Assembly: GCA_934178555.1 (NCBI GenBank)
Contig: CAKPQL010000024.1
Coordinates: 1-11,787, forward strand
Length of the DNA stretch: 11,787 bases
Direction of reading: 5' to 3'
DNA from: an uncultured Clostridia bacterium
Lineage (GTDB): Bacteria; Bacillota; Clostridia; TANB77; CAG-508
Both the position numbers and the translations under genes were made by a program. Below are positions 1-5,962 of this stretch, piece after piece. Each line of letters begins with the position of its first letter. Position 1 is the stretch's first letter. The notes beneath the pieces were generated by a model. It was not told the origin of the DNA, did no database searches, and saw only the letters and a program-made list of their open reading frames with translations.

Positions 1-2
1 AA

Positions 3-137
3 GATTTAAGATTTGAAAAAGAAGAAACAAACGACTTATTAAGAGAAATATTAAAAATAACAATAGTACATCCAAACGAAAAAATAGCTTTAAACAAAAT
101 AAAAGAGCTAGTTCGTGACTACCAATCTCAAAACTAG
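3..137 (+). CDS. 3' end of an unidentified phage protein (partial)
   Basis: This reading frame is open from the left edge and ends with TAG, giving 44 residues rich in Lys, Glu, Leu and Ile that look helical (LLREILKITIV, then NKIKELVRDYQSQN). The start lies outside the window, so the family cannot be named. It lies on the same strand just upstream of the recombination cassette, with about 70 non-coding bases before the next gene. It contains one ordinary in-frame CGT Arg codon and no CGG. It could be the tail of any small helical early protein. Coding is inferred from the open frame, codon use and orientation. Confidence 0.55.
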   Translation, partial: DLRFEKEETNDLLREILKITIVHPNEKIALNKIKELVRDYQSQN

Positions 138-206
138 CTAGATTTCAATAATAATTAAATATGAACTCTTGTACTGATTATAGCACAAGATAGAAAGGAA
201 AGTCAA

Positions 207-341
207 ATGCGAGACATTACAGACGAATATAACAACGAATGTTATAACAATTTTTATGCAAAATCAACTGACTGGGATGCTTATTATGAGCATTTAGCAG
301 AGGAAGAAGATAGAGAATGGGAGGATAATGACAATGAGTAA
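207..341 (+). CDS. Small acidic phage protein (44 aa), hypothetical
   Basis: A short ORF starts at ATG 207 behind a good SD (AGAAAGGAAAG, 192-202) and ends with TAA at 339-341. The protein is very acidic, with many Glu and Asp plus Tyr and Trp (YYEHLAEEEDREWEDNDNE at its C-terminus), and has no Cys motif or membrane segment. Its last codons overlap the start of the next gene, and the SD of that gene (GGGAGG, 319-324) lies inside it, as in translationally coupled phage genes. I do not recognise a family. Small acidic proteins in early phage operons can be host-takeover factors or DNA mimics, but nothing here shows that. Confidence 0.6.
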   Translation: MRDITDEYNNECYNNFYAKSTDWDAYYEHLAEEEDREWEDNDNE

Positions 342-1101
342 TCAAGATTTAATAGATGTAAATACAAGCGAATTAGATACAGAAATAAGTATGCTTAGTA
401 ATGATAATTTACTAGCAATGGCAGAACAAGCAGAAAGAAGAATAGATGCAATTAATAGAATAATGAGTGCGTCATTAAAAATAACTAATGAAAAAGATTG
501 GATCTTAATAGCAGGAACACCATATTTGCAAGAAAGTGGAGCAACAAAAGTTGCAAGATTATTTGGAATAGGTTGGAGTATTGAAAATCCAATATTAGAA
601 ACTGAAAGCGACGGACATTTTACTTATACATATAAAGGTAAGTTTTTTATGGGTGGTACAAGTATAGAGGCTACTGGAAGTAGAAGTAGTAAAGATGAAT
701 TTTTTACAGGAAAAACAAATCCAAAAGCACCACAAGATATTGATAAAAGAGATGTGAAAATGTCAGCATATACAAATTGCATTAATAATGGAATTAAAAG
801 AATATTACCAGGATTAAGAAATCTTACGTCAGACGATATGCAAAAAGCAGGATTAGATTGTGGCAAAATGCAAGGATATGGATTTAAAGGAAACAGCAAA
901 AATGCTACGACAACTATAAATGGAGATTTTAAATGTGAGCATTGTGATACAGAAATTTCTTCAAAAGTTGCAAGTTATAGTAAATCACAATATGGGAAGG
1001 AATTATGTATGAAATGTCAGGAACTTGCAAAGAAAGGAGAACTAAATGGAAATACAGGAAATGAACAACAAAATCAAGGAGAACAAACAAAGCAAGATTA
1101 A
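334..1101 (+). CDS. Phage recombination-cassette protein with C-terminal zinc ribbon; single-strand annealing protein candidate
   Basis: A soluble protein of 255 aa. I prefer ATG 334 over ATG 328 because the SD at 319-324 is 9 nt from the former and only 3 nt from the latter. The N-terminal part is helical (LLAMAEQAERRIDAINRIM). The central domain has the pattern ITNEKDWILIAGTPYLQESGA followed by VARLFGIGW, and a conserved-looking TNCINNGIKRILPGLR. The C-terminus carries a four-Cys zinc ribbon (CEHC near 201-204, CMKC near 225-228) and a Gln/Gly-rich tail. I recall this domain arrangement from clostridial phages, next to a RecB/Cas4-like nuclease. That pairing resembles an exonuclease plus annealing-protein pair, so a DNA-annealing role is an inference from context, not from a catalytic motif. 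The 3' end overlaps the nuclease gene. No in-frame CGG; the CGG at 612 is GAC GGA. Confidence 0.75.
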   Translation: MSNQDLIDVNTSELDTEISMLSNDNLLAMAEQAERRIDAINRIMSASLKITNEKDWILIAGTPYLQESGATKVARLFGIGWSIENPILETESDGHFTYTYKGKFFMGGTSIEATGSRSSKDEFFTGKTNPKAPQDIDKRDVKMSAYTNCINNGIKRILPGLRNLTSDDMQKAGLDCGKMQGYGFKGNSKNATTTINGDFKCEHCDTEISSKVASYSKSQYGKELCMKCQELAKKGELNGNTGNEQQNQGEQTKQD

Positions 1102-1963
1102 ATTATATCCTTGTAATAATTTAAGAGCATCAAATGTAGGACATCCTTGTGAAAGATATTTATATTTATCCATTAAAAATTGGGAAGATAAGAAACTACA
1201 CAACGAAACAACTCAATGCATATTTGATTTGGGAAATAAGATTGAAGAATATGTAATACAAACTTTAAAAGATGCAGGATTTGAGGTTATAACTCCTACG
1301 ATTAGAGCTTGGAAAGTAGAGAAACCACTTATAACAGGAAGAGAAGATTTAAGAATTAAATTAGAAGATGGGCAGTTTTATCCAGTAGAGGTAAAAGGTT
1401 TAAGTCCTCAAGAATGGGACAAATTAAATTCTGTGCAAGATTTTTTTAATAGTAAAAAATATTATGTTAGAGCATATCCAGCGCAATTATATATTTATAT
1501 GTATCAATTTGGAAAAGAAAAAGGTTATTTTTCATTATGTAATAAACTAACTGGAGAAATAAAACTTATAGAAGTTCCATTTGATTATGATTATGCAGAA
1601 AAAATATTGCAAAAAGCAGAAAGAATTTATAAGTGCATTGCAGAAGAAAAGTTACCAGAGAGCTGTGAAGATATTAGTGTGTGTGAATATTGCGATTTAG
1701 CACATGTTTGCACAGCTAACATCAAAAGAGTTGAAACTGATGTAGATGTTTCTGGAGAATTAGATGAATTAATAGATAAAAAACAAAAGCTTTCTGAAGC
1801 CTATAGAGAATATCAAGAAGTAAATGACCTGATAAAAAAAGCTGTAGGAGAAAGAGAAAAAATAATAAGCAATAAATATGTTTTTGAAAGGAAAGTTATT
1901 CATAAAAACGAGTATATAGTACAAGCAAGAGATGAAGTAAGAATAAATGTGAAGAGGTTATAG
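1046..1963 (+). CDS. PD-(D/E)XK nuclease, Cas4/RecB-like with Fe-S cluster cysteines
   Basis: A nuclease of 305 aa. The start at ATG 1046 follows AAAGGAG (1033-1039) at 6 nt spacing and overlaps the upstream gene by 56 bp. The motifs appear in order: a first Cys in HPCERYLYL (C35); motif I Glu in NKIEEYV (E67/E68); the active-site Asp in ITGREDLRI (D101); the E-x-K of YPVEVKG (E115, K117); and a C-terminal cluster CEYCDLAHVC (C213, C216, C222; C207 nearby). One N-terminal Cys with three C-terminal Cys is the 4Fe-4S arrangement of Cas4 and AddB nucleases. The C-terminal 80 residues look coiled coil. With the upstream protein it probably forms a phage end-processing and recombination module acting on double-stranded DNA ends. 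A Cas4 role in CRISPR adaptation is unlikely because no cas gene or array is present. Confidence 0.88.
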   Translation: MEIQEMNNKIKENKQSKIKLYPCNNLRASNVGHPCERYLYLSIKNWEDKKLHNETTQCIFDLGNKIEEYVIQTLKDAGFEVITPTIRAWKVEKPLITGREDLRIKLEDGQFYPVEVKGLSPQEWDKLNSVQDFFNSKKYYVRAYPAQLYIYMYQFGKEKGYFSLCNKLTGEIKLIEVPFDYDYAEKILQKAERIYKCIAEEKLPESCEDISVCEYCDLAHVCTANIKRVETDVDVSGELDELIDKKQKLSEAYREYQEVNDLIKKAVGEREKIISNKYVFERKVIHKNEYIVQARDEVRINVKRL

Positions 1964-1964
1964 T

Positions 1965-2429
1965 ATGGAATTTGAAAAGTTATATATGTTTAATCCATTT
2001 ACAATTCAAAATGCAGACAGCAAACAAATAGCAGATACATATACAAAATTACAAAATGAATTAAAAGATGAACCAGACACGGGCTTTGAAATATCAAAGA
2101 ATATAGAAATATATGCAAACATGAATTATCTAATAGGAGAAATGATAGCAAGATTACAACAAGAATATGACACATTAAAAACAGATATTTCAATACAAGA
2201 AAATAAACAAATATATATGCAAAGAAAACAATGGCAAGAGACTAATAAAGAAAAAGCACCTGCAATGAGTTATTTTGAGGCAATGGCAAAAGAATATGTA
2301 AAAGAAGATAGCAAAAAATTAGCAGAATTGGGATCTAGACTATTTAGATTTAAAAAGGCATACGAGAGTATAGACAGCAAACAAAATGCTCTAAAAAAGA
2401 AAATAGAGGCGATTAGATATGAAATCTAA
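1965..2429 (+). CDS. Coiled-coil phage protein of the recombination cassette, hypothetical
   Basis: A protein of 154 aa starting at ATG 1965, immediately after the nuclease stop, with SD GAAGAGG. It is mostly helical. The N-terminal block is MFNPFTIQNADSKQIADTYT, with ADTYTKLQNELKDEPDTGFE overlapping it. A conserved-looking segment KEKAPAMSYFEAMAKEYVKE and a Lys-rich coiled-coil tail follow. I recall proteins of this layout directly downstream of the annealing-protein and nuclease pair in clostridial phages, but I know no biochemical role. A helper for recombination or DNA binding is only a contextual guess. It overlaps the HNH gene by 11 bp, suggesting coupled translation. The CGG at 2080 is ACG GGC in frame, so it is not a CGG codon. 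Confidence 0.8.
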   Translation: MEFEKLYMFNPFTIQNADSKQIADTYTKLQNELKDEPDTGFEISKNIEIYANMNYLIGEMIARLQQEYDTLKTDISIQENKQIYMQRKQWQETNKEKAPAMSYFEAMAKEYVKEDSKKLAELGSRLFRFKKAYESIDSKQNALKKKIEAIRYEI

Positions 2430-2731
2430 GAGAAGTAAAGCTTGTGAAATATCACAAAAAGTAAAAGAAATAGTATGGAACAGAGATAATCATAAATGTA
2501 TTTGTTGTGGAAGATATGTTCAAAAGACTTGTGCAAATGCACATTTTATAAAAAGAAGTCAACGGAGGTTTAGGCATAGAAGAGAATATAGTTACATTAT
2601 GTCCAGAATGCCATTATCAAGAAGATTTTGGACAAGATACTAAATTATACGAAAATTACATAGAAAACTATTTAAAGGGCATTTATGGAGCAAATTGGAA
2701 CAAAGAAAAATTAATTTATAAAAAATATTAG
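2419..2731 (+). CDS. HNH endonuclease-like protein, intact only after a +1 shift at a CGG codon
   Basis: In the zero frame the ORF runs from ATG 2419 to TAA 2643 and its C-terminal half is nonsense. Skipping C2563, the first base of in-frame codon 49 (CGG), continues the reading as a 103-aa protein ending at TAG 2731. That protein has a complete zinc-supported HNH fold: HKCICC (C27, C30), AHF (H42), the shift site giving Gly49, then N56 and TLCPECH (C61, C64, H65), and a NYLKGIYG-type tail. The shift therefore separates the first HNH His from the Asn, the second His and half of the zinc site, so only the shifted product can be catalytic. The gene overlaps the upstream coiled-coil gene and its end overlaps the SD of the next gene. 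Phage HNH proteins of this size may be recombination or mobile nucleases. Confidence 0.85.
2563..2566 (+). other. Putative +1 recoding site CGGA (HNH gene)
   Basis: The zero-frame codons are CAA CGG AGG. Skipping C, or reading CGGA as one codon, gives Gln-Gly-Gly and restores the HNH frame. If unshifted, translation ends at 2643 after 25 aberrant codons. Confidence 0.72.
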
Positions 2732-2742
2732 GAGGAATGAAA

Positions 2743-3342
2743 ATGAAATTTAAAGTTGGAGATAGAGTAAAAGTAATTAATTGTAAAGTTGGAGGAAGAG
2801 AATGCGAAAATTTAGGGAAGATTTTTACAATAAAATCAACTGACAAAAATAATGGCAACAGATTTCCTTACGAATTATATGGAACACCAGAATTTTTCGG
2901 AGATGATGAGCTAGAACTAGTAAACAAATTTACAAAAGCAGATTTAAAACATGGCGATAAATGTACATTAAAAAATGGACAAGTAATATTCTTCGATAAA
3001 ACTTCTAGTTATTCTTTTAATAGTATTGATGAACAATTAAGATATTTTAATGATGATGTAAGTATTGTAAAAGTAGAAAGACCAGTAAAATACGAGACAA
3101 TGTTTGAAAGAAAAGAAGAAATACTAGACGAGACAGAAAAGAGATATTTATCAGGAATCATCAGGCCTTTTAAGGATAAAGTTAGATTTATTTCAAAAGA
3201 TAGAGATTCAGACTATGATAAAGAGTTTATATTTATAGATTTAAAGAATGAATTTATTTATTTACCAAACTTTAAAATAAATACAATGTACAAAGGAATG
3301 AAAGAACACAAAAAATACACATTAAAAGAATTAGGATTATAA
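2743..3342 (+). CDS. Phage protein with N-terminal SH3/KOW-like domain, hypothetical
   Basis: A protein of 199 aa. ATG 2743 is 7 nt from the SD GGAGG (2731-2735), whereas ATG 2737 is only 1 nt away, so the later start is chosen. The N-terminus, KFKVGDRVKVINCKVGGREC to about residue 70, has the small beta-barrel pattern of SH3/KOW-type domains (VGDRVKV, LGKIFTI, YELYG, DDELELV). A second, charged alpha/beta part follows, ending in KEHKKYTLKELGL. Such domains occur in many small phage proteins of unknown role and do not by themselves indicate RNA binding. The gene is uninterrupted; its only CGG (2898) is TTC GGA. It is the last gene before the terminator at 3353-3381 and so closes the first transcription unit. 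Confidence 0.78.
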   Translation: MKFKVGDRVKVINCKVGGRECENLGKIFTIKSTDKNNGNRFPYELYGTPEFFGDDELELVNKFTKADLKHGDKCTLKNGQVIFFDKTSSYSFNSIDEQLRYFNDDVSIVKVERPVKYETMFERKEEILDETEKRYLSGIIRPFKDKVRFISKDRDSDYDKEFIFIDLKNEFIYLPNFKINTMYKGMKEHKKYTLKELGL

Positions 3343-3352
3343 AAGACAACAG

Positions 3353-3381
3353 GGGCTAGACAACAAACTAGCCCTTATTTT
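3353..3381 (+). terminator. Rho-independent terminator between the recombination and replication blocks
   Basis: Seven paired bases, GGGCTAG (3353-3359) with CTAGCCC (3368-3374), enclose an 8-nt loop and are followed by TTATTTTA. It begins 10 nt after the stop of the SH3/KOW-like gene and ends just before the SD of the replication gene. Either readthrough or an antitermination mechanism is needed, because I see no convincing promoter before 3397. Confidence 0.82.
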
Positions 3382-3396
3382 ATGAAAGGAGAAAAT

Positions 3397-3973
3397 ATGG
3401 AAGGCTGGATTAGAATTTATAGGCAAATTAGAAATAGTTGGATTTGGAAAGATAAAGAGCCTTTCGACAAACGAAGTGCTTGGATTGACTTATTATTATC
3501 AGTTAATCATAAAAGCAAAAAAATACCTTTTGAAAATGGTTTTATTGAGATAGAAAGAGGACAAACTTTAACGTCAATAAAACAATTAGCAGAGAGATGG
3601 AGTTGGTCAAGACATAAAGTAAGTGATTATTTAAACCAACTAGAACAGGACACTATGATAGTACAAGTCAGGGACACAAGGAAAACTCTTGTAAGTATTG
3701 TAAATTATAACAAATATCAACCTATATTAGAAGAAAAGGACATACTTTCGGACACACTTCGGGACAGACTTGGGACATACTAGGGACACAAACAATAATG
3801 ATAATAATAATATTTATTTATATTTATTTAATATATATAGCGAAAAAATTTCTGGAAAAACTTTTGCAGAAAAAATTCGATTAGTAAATCAATGTAAAAG
3901 TGAAGAAAAATACAATCAATTAACAATAGAAGAACAAGACAAATTATTTAATGAATTAATGAGAATCAAATAG
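3397..3973 (+). CDS. Winged-helix phage replication protein (replisome-organizer type), full length only after a +1 shift at CGG
   Basis: ATG 3397 follows AAAGGAG at 5 nt. The first part (WIRIYRQIRNSWIW, KRSAWIDLLLSVNHK, then SIKQLAERWSWSRHKVSDYL) is the winged-helix N-terminus common to phage replisome organizers and O/DnaD-like initiators, which bind the phage origin and recruit the helicase loader. In the zero frame the protein stops at 3783 inside a low-complexity linker. Skipping C3760 (codon 122, CGG) gives DTLGTDLGHTRDTNNND and a further helical tail to TAG 3973, for 191 aa in total. The shift falls between the DNA-binding domain and the C-terminal tail, so both a short DNA-binding product (128 aa) and a full product could be made. 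Shared N-terminal homology makes the replication role likely; the exact partner is unknown. Confidence 0.8.
3760..3763 (+). other. Putative +1 recoding site CGGG (replication protein)
   Basis: The zero-frame codons are ACA CTT CGG GAC. Skipping C gives Thr-Leu-Gly-Thr and opens the frame to 3973. This is the least constrained site, because the linker is low complexity. A CGG at 3749 just upstream is out of frame (TCG GAC) and needs no shift. Confidence 0.62.
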
Positions 3974-3986
3974 AGAGGAGTAACGA

Positions 3987-4235
3987 ATGAAGATAAATCA
4001 AAGACAAAGAATAATAAATTACATACGAGAATTTGGAAGTATAACAAGTAAAGATGCTTATAACGATTTAGGAATAACACAATTAGCAACAAGAATAAAA
4101 GAGTTAAAAGAGCTAGGCTATGAGTTTAGAACAGAATGGGAAAGTAGTAAAAACAGATTTAAAGAACCAGTAAGTTTTAAGAGATATTATTTAGCAGACA
4201 TTGTTTCAGAGAATATGAAACATATAACAACATAG
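3987..4235 (+). CDS. Small winged-helix DNA-binding protein (HTH_39-like)
   Basis: A protein of 82 aa with ATG 3987 behind AGAGGAG. The sequence QRQRIINYIREFGSITSKDA followed by LGITQLATRIKELKELGYEF is the winged-helix pattern seen in small phage proteins of the HTH_39 type: three helices, with the recognition helix near ITQLATRIKEL and a wing at the YEFRTEW strand. The C-terminus (FKRYYLADI) is the last strand. It probably binds DNA and may control transcription or replication in this block; the target is not visible here. It sits between the replication protein and a Cys-rich protein, and its stop codon overlaps the next SD. In-frame CGA at Tyr-Ile-Arg-Glu is ordinary Arg. Confidence 0.82.
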   Translation: MKINQRQRIINYIREFGSITSKDAYNDLGITQLATRIKELKELGYEFRTEWESSKNRFKEPVSFKRYYLADIVSENMKHITT

Positions 4236-4247
4236 GAGGACTAGCCT

Positions 4248-4446
4248 ATGAAATATCCACAAATAGAACGGAATATGTGCAAAAGCTATCTCAAAAGGTT
4301 GGTGTGGAGGATGTCAACAATTAGAGAATCCATATTTTAAAGGAGTAAAGACTTGTAAGTATGTAGACATACCAACAGCAGAAGATAGCATAAAGCAGAT
4401 AAAAATAAATTTAGGAGTTGATAAAAATGCAAAATACAATAGATGA
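4248..4446 (+). CDS. Small four-cysteine protein, readable only after a +1 shift at codon 8 (CGG)
   Basis: A perfect SD (GGAGG, 4235-4239) stands 8 nt before ATG 4248, yet the zero frame gives only a 30-residue peptide ending at 4340. Skipping C4269 in codon 8 (GAA CGG AAT) gives a 65-aa protein starting MKYPQIEGICAKAISKGWC and ending at TGA 4444-4446. The shifted product has four Cys (C10, C19, C22, C36) with CGGC spacing suggesting a metal site, then a positively charged C-terminal region (IKQIKINLG). I recall similar small Cys-rich proteins in clostridial phages but no known function. The strong SD, the sensible Cys pattern and the 20-bp overlap with the next gene all support the shifted frame. 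A shift this early means no useful unshifted product exists. Confidence 0.78.
4269..4272 (+). other. Putative +1 recoding site CGGA (four-Cys protein)
   Basis: The zero-frame codons are ATA GAA CGG AAT. Skipping C gives Ile-Glu-Gly-Ile and opens the Cys-rich frame. It lies only seven codons from the start, so it could act as an on/off gate for the whole gene. Confidence 0.7.
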
Positions 4447-4630
4447 TAAAAAAGAAATGACAACCGACAGAATTATAGAACTATGGCGAATGGGACTAAC
4501 AGTACAACAAATTTCAAAAAAATATGCAAAAAATCAAAAAGCAAAGAAAATAAATATAAGAATAGATGAAGCACAACAATACATAGAACCAATTATATTT
4601 GATTATCAGACTAATTTGTTGAAAAGTTAG
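4427..4630 (+). CDS. Small helix-turn-helix protein, hypothetical
   Basis: A protein of 67 aa. ATG 4427 is preceded by AGGAG (4413-4417) at 9 nt, better placed than TTG 4418. The segment RIIELWRMGLTVQQISKKYA has the length and pattern of a helix-turn-helix (GLT at the turn, QQISKKYA before a recognition helix with many Lys). The C-terminus (AQQYIEPIIFDYQ) may form a dimer contact. It overlaps the shifted end of the four-Cys gene by 20 bp and is followed within 9 bp by the resolvase gene, so it belongs to the same operon. A DNA-binding role is likely from the motif alone. The in-frame CGA of Trp-Arg-Met is ordinary Arg. Confidence 0.72.
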   Translation: MQNTIDDKKEMTTDRIIELWRMGLTVQQISKKYAKNQKAKKINIRIDEAQQYIEPIIFDYQTNLLKS

Positions 4631-4639
4631 GAGGCAAAA

Positions 4640-5115
4640 ATGAAAATATTAGCAATAGATCCACGGAAATATAGAAAGTGCGTATTGCGTAATAGATAGT
4701 GAAGGTTATTATCCAATGTATTTTGGAAAATTAAAAAATGAAGAACTAATAAAATTAATAGTAGAAAATAAAGATAGTTCATTTTTTAGATTTTCAGAGA
4801 TAGTAATTGAAATGATAGCAAGTTACGGAATGCCAGTAGGAAAAGAAGTGTTTGATACTTGCGTATGGATAGGCAAATTTGCAGAGGCATCAGGAATGAA
4901 AGAAAGTTACATATATCGTAAAGACGAAAAAATGAATATATGCCATTCTATGAAAGCAAAAGATAGCAATATAAGACAAGCCTTAATAGATAGATTTGGA
5001 GTAGTAGGAACAAAGAAAAATCCTCGGTTGGTTTTATGGATTTAAGGCAGATATATGGCAAGCTTATGCCGTAGGAATTACATATTTAGATATGAAAGAG
5101 AGAGGGGAGATTTAA
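4640..5115 (+). CDS. RuvC-like Holliday junction resolvase, requiring two +1 shifts at CGG
   Basis: ATG 4640 follows GGAGG (4630-4634) at 5 nt. In the zero frame translation ends after 19 codons (TAG 4697-4699). With C4664 and C5025 skipped, one continuous frame gives 157 aa, the usual length of phage RuvC-like resolvases. It then contains the N-terminal strand MKILAIDPGNIESAY with catalytic D7, motif VIEMIASYGMPVG (E57), SNIRQALIDRFG, and the C-terminal KADIWQAYAVG with D137. The first shift lies two codons after D7 and the second eight codons before D137, so the middle fragment (4716-5045) lacks both acids and cannot be active. The enzyme would resolve branched DNA from recombination or replication before packaging. 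Both restored glycines lie in expected motifs (Asp-Pro-Gly and Asn-Pro-Gly). Assignment to the wider RuvC/RNase H fold is firm; the subfamily is not. Confidence 0.9.
4664..4667 (+). other. Putative +1 recoding site CGGA (RuvC-like, first)
   Basis: The zero-frame codons are GAT CCA CGG AAA. Skipping C gives Asp-Pro-Gly-Asn, the canonical end of the first RuvC catalytic strand. The zero frame stops 11 codons later. Confidence 0.78.
5025..5028 (+). other. Putative +1 recoding site CGGT (RuvC-like, second)
   Basis: The zero-frame codons are AAT CCT CGG TTG. Skipping C gives Asn-Pro-Gly-Trp and then FYGFKADIWQAYAVG, the expected C-terminal catalytic region. Without it the protein ends at 5045, losing the last Asp. 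Confidence 0.78.
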
Positions 5116-5116
5116 A

Positions 5117-5314
5117 ATGAGAGATTATTTCATTTTTGAAATAATAATATTTTTAATATTTATGATAGCAATAGTAATAATATTTACAAATACAGATATA
5201 ACAAATCAAAAAGACTACATACAAAACCTAGAAGAAAAACTAAACATATATGAAGAAGACTACGATAGATTTTGTTTAGAAGATAGTTTAAGACAAAGTG
5301 ATGTATATGAGTAA
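5117..5314 (+). CDS. Small single-pass membrane protein, hypothetical
   Basis: A protein of 65 aa. ATG 5117 lies 1 nt after the resolvase stop, with a GGGGAG SD inside the end of the resolvase gene. Residues about 5 to 24 (FIFEIIIFLIFMIAIVIIFT) form one hydrophobic segment, followed by a charged, probably coiled-coil tail (YIQNLEEKLNIYEEDYDRF). The topology is likely N-terminal anchor with an acidic tail; the side of the membrane cannot be told. I recognise no family. Its position at the end of the replication block and the overlap with the next gene suggest shared expression. It could be a superinfection-exclusion or membrane-tethering factor, but the sequence does not show this. Confidence 0.72.
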   Translation: MRDYFIFEIIIFLIFMIAIVIIFTNTDITNQKDYIQNLEEKLNIYEEDYDRFCLEDSLRQSDVYE

Positions 5315-5918
5315 AGAATACGCAATATATGATATGAAAGATTATGAACAATGTGTATTTGTAGGAACATTAAAACAAATTGCAGAATTTTTGAATTATT
5401 CTGAAAATGGATTAAGAAGTTATTTGTCGCATAAAAAAGCAGGAAGAAGAGACAGCCTAATAAAAAAGCAATATGAGTTATTAGAAGTATCAGAAGATGA
5501 AGAAATAGATATAGAAGCGGAAAATAATAATAAAAAAGCATTTCAAGAATTATTAGAAATATTTAAAAGACCGAAAGTTGAGTTTCCTATATTTGATTCA
5601 TTTAAATGGGAACTAAAAGGAATAAAAGATAAAGTGATAATAGAAGAAGAATGGAAAAAAATAGAGAACACTTATTATTCAATTAGTAATTATGGAAGAA
5701 CAAGAAACGATAACACTAAAACTTTAAAAACACCAAAAGTAAAAAAAGGTTGTATATATATAAATTTATGCAATAAAGGAACAAGTATCACAATATCTGT
5801 AGCAAGATTAGTAGCAACATACTTTTTGAGACATTTAGAAAAAAATGAAAGAGTAATACATGTTGATGGAGATTATCGAAATAACTATTATAAAAATTTA
5901 GAAATAATAAGTAAATAA
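5307..5918 (+). CDS. Phage N-terminal HTH-like domain fused to a NUMOD4/HNH endonuclease-like domain
   Basis: About 203 aa from ATG 5307, which I choose because the protein then starts MSKEYAIYD; GTG 5298 and ATG 5301 are possible, and the SD is poor. Residues about 14-60 (VFVGTLKQIAEFLNYSENGL then RSYLSHKKAG) resemble an HTH-like domain found alone in phage proteins. After an acidic linker, the C-terminal half has the NUMOD4 pattern EEWKKIENTYYSISNYGR, then SVARLVATYFL and IHVDGDYRNNYYKNLEIIS, an HNH-type His and Asn layout of homing endonucleases. The His and Asn residues are present, so it may be active. The fusion suggests a homing-endonuclease module captured by a resident phage gene, or a targeted mobile nuclease. 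The gene is uninterrupted: CGG 5518 is GCG GAA, and an in-frame CGA is ordinary Arg. Confidence 0.82.
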   Translation: MSKEYAIYDMKDYEQCVFVGTLKQIAEFLNYSENGLRSYLSHKKAGRRDSLIKKQYELLEVSEDEEIDIEAENNNKKAFQELLEIFKRPKVEFPIFDSFKWELKGIKDKVIIEEEWKKIENTYYSISNYGRTRNDNTKTLKTPKVKKGCIYINLCNKGTSITISVARLVATYFLRHLEKNERVIHVDGDYRNNYYKNLEIISK

Positions 5919-5941
5919 GTTTATAGTGTAATATATGAAAC

Positions 5942-5959
5942 TACTAAAGTAGGAGGAGA
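5942..5959 (+). repeat. Repeated 18-bp translation-initiation element, copy 1
   Basis: TACTAAAGTAGGAGGAGA occurs here and exactly again at 6356-6373, each time containing the SD of the following gene. CTAC/GTAG around TAAA (5941-5952) can form a small hairpin just before the SD. It may reflect duplication of a gene boundary or a shared translational control element. Confidence 0.6.
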
Positions 5960-5962
5960 GTA

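Noticed and set aside
167..190. Hairpin TCTTGT/ACAAGA as a terminator after the first gene
   Set aside because: No T tract follows and the stem is only 6 bp; an SD follows directly.
624..899. Minus-strand open frames across the window
   Set aside because: They lie opposite good plus-strand genes, lack SD sites and have hydrophobic composition typical of the reverse of AT-rich coding DNA.
1046..1963. Cas4 of a CRISPR system
   Set aside because: No repeats, array or other cas genes are present; phage-type recombination context is a better fit.
3770..3973. A separate 67-aa gene starting at TTG 3770
   Set aside because: There is no SD, and the first residues are linker sequence. It reads better as the shifted C-terminus of the replication protein.
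4716..5045. A separate 109-aa gene in the middle of the RuvC-like locus
   Set aside because: It has no SD, starts within the RuvC fold and lacks both outer catalytic acids; it is the central part of the resolvase.
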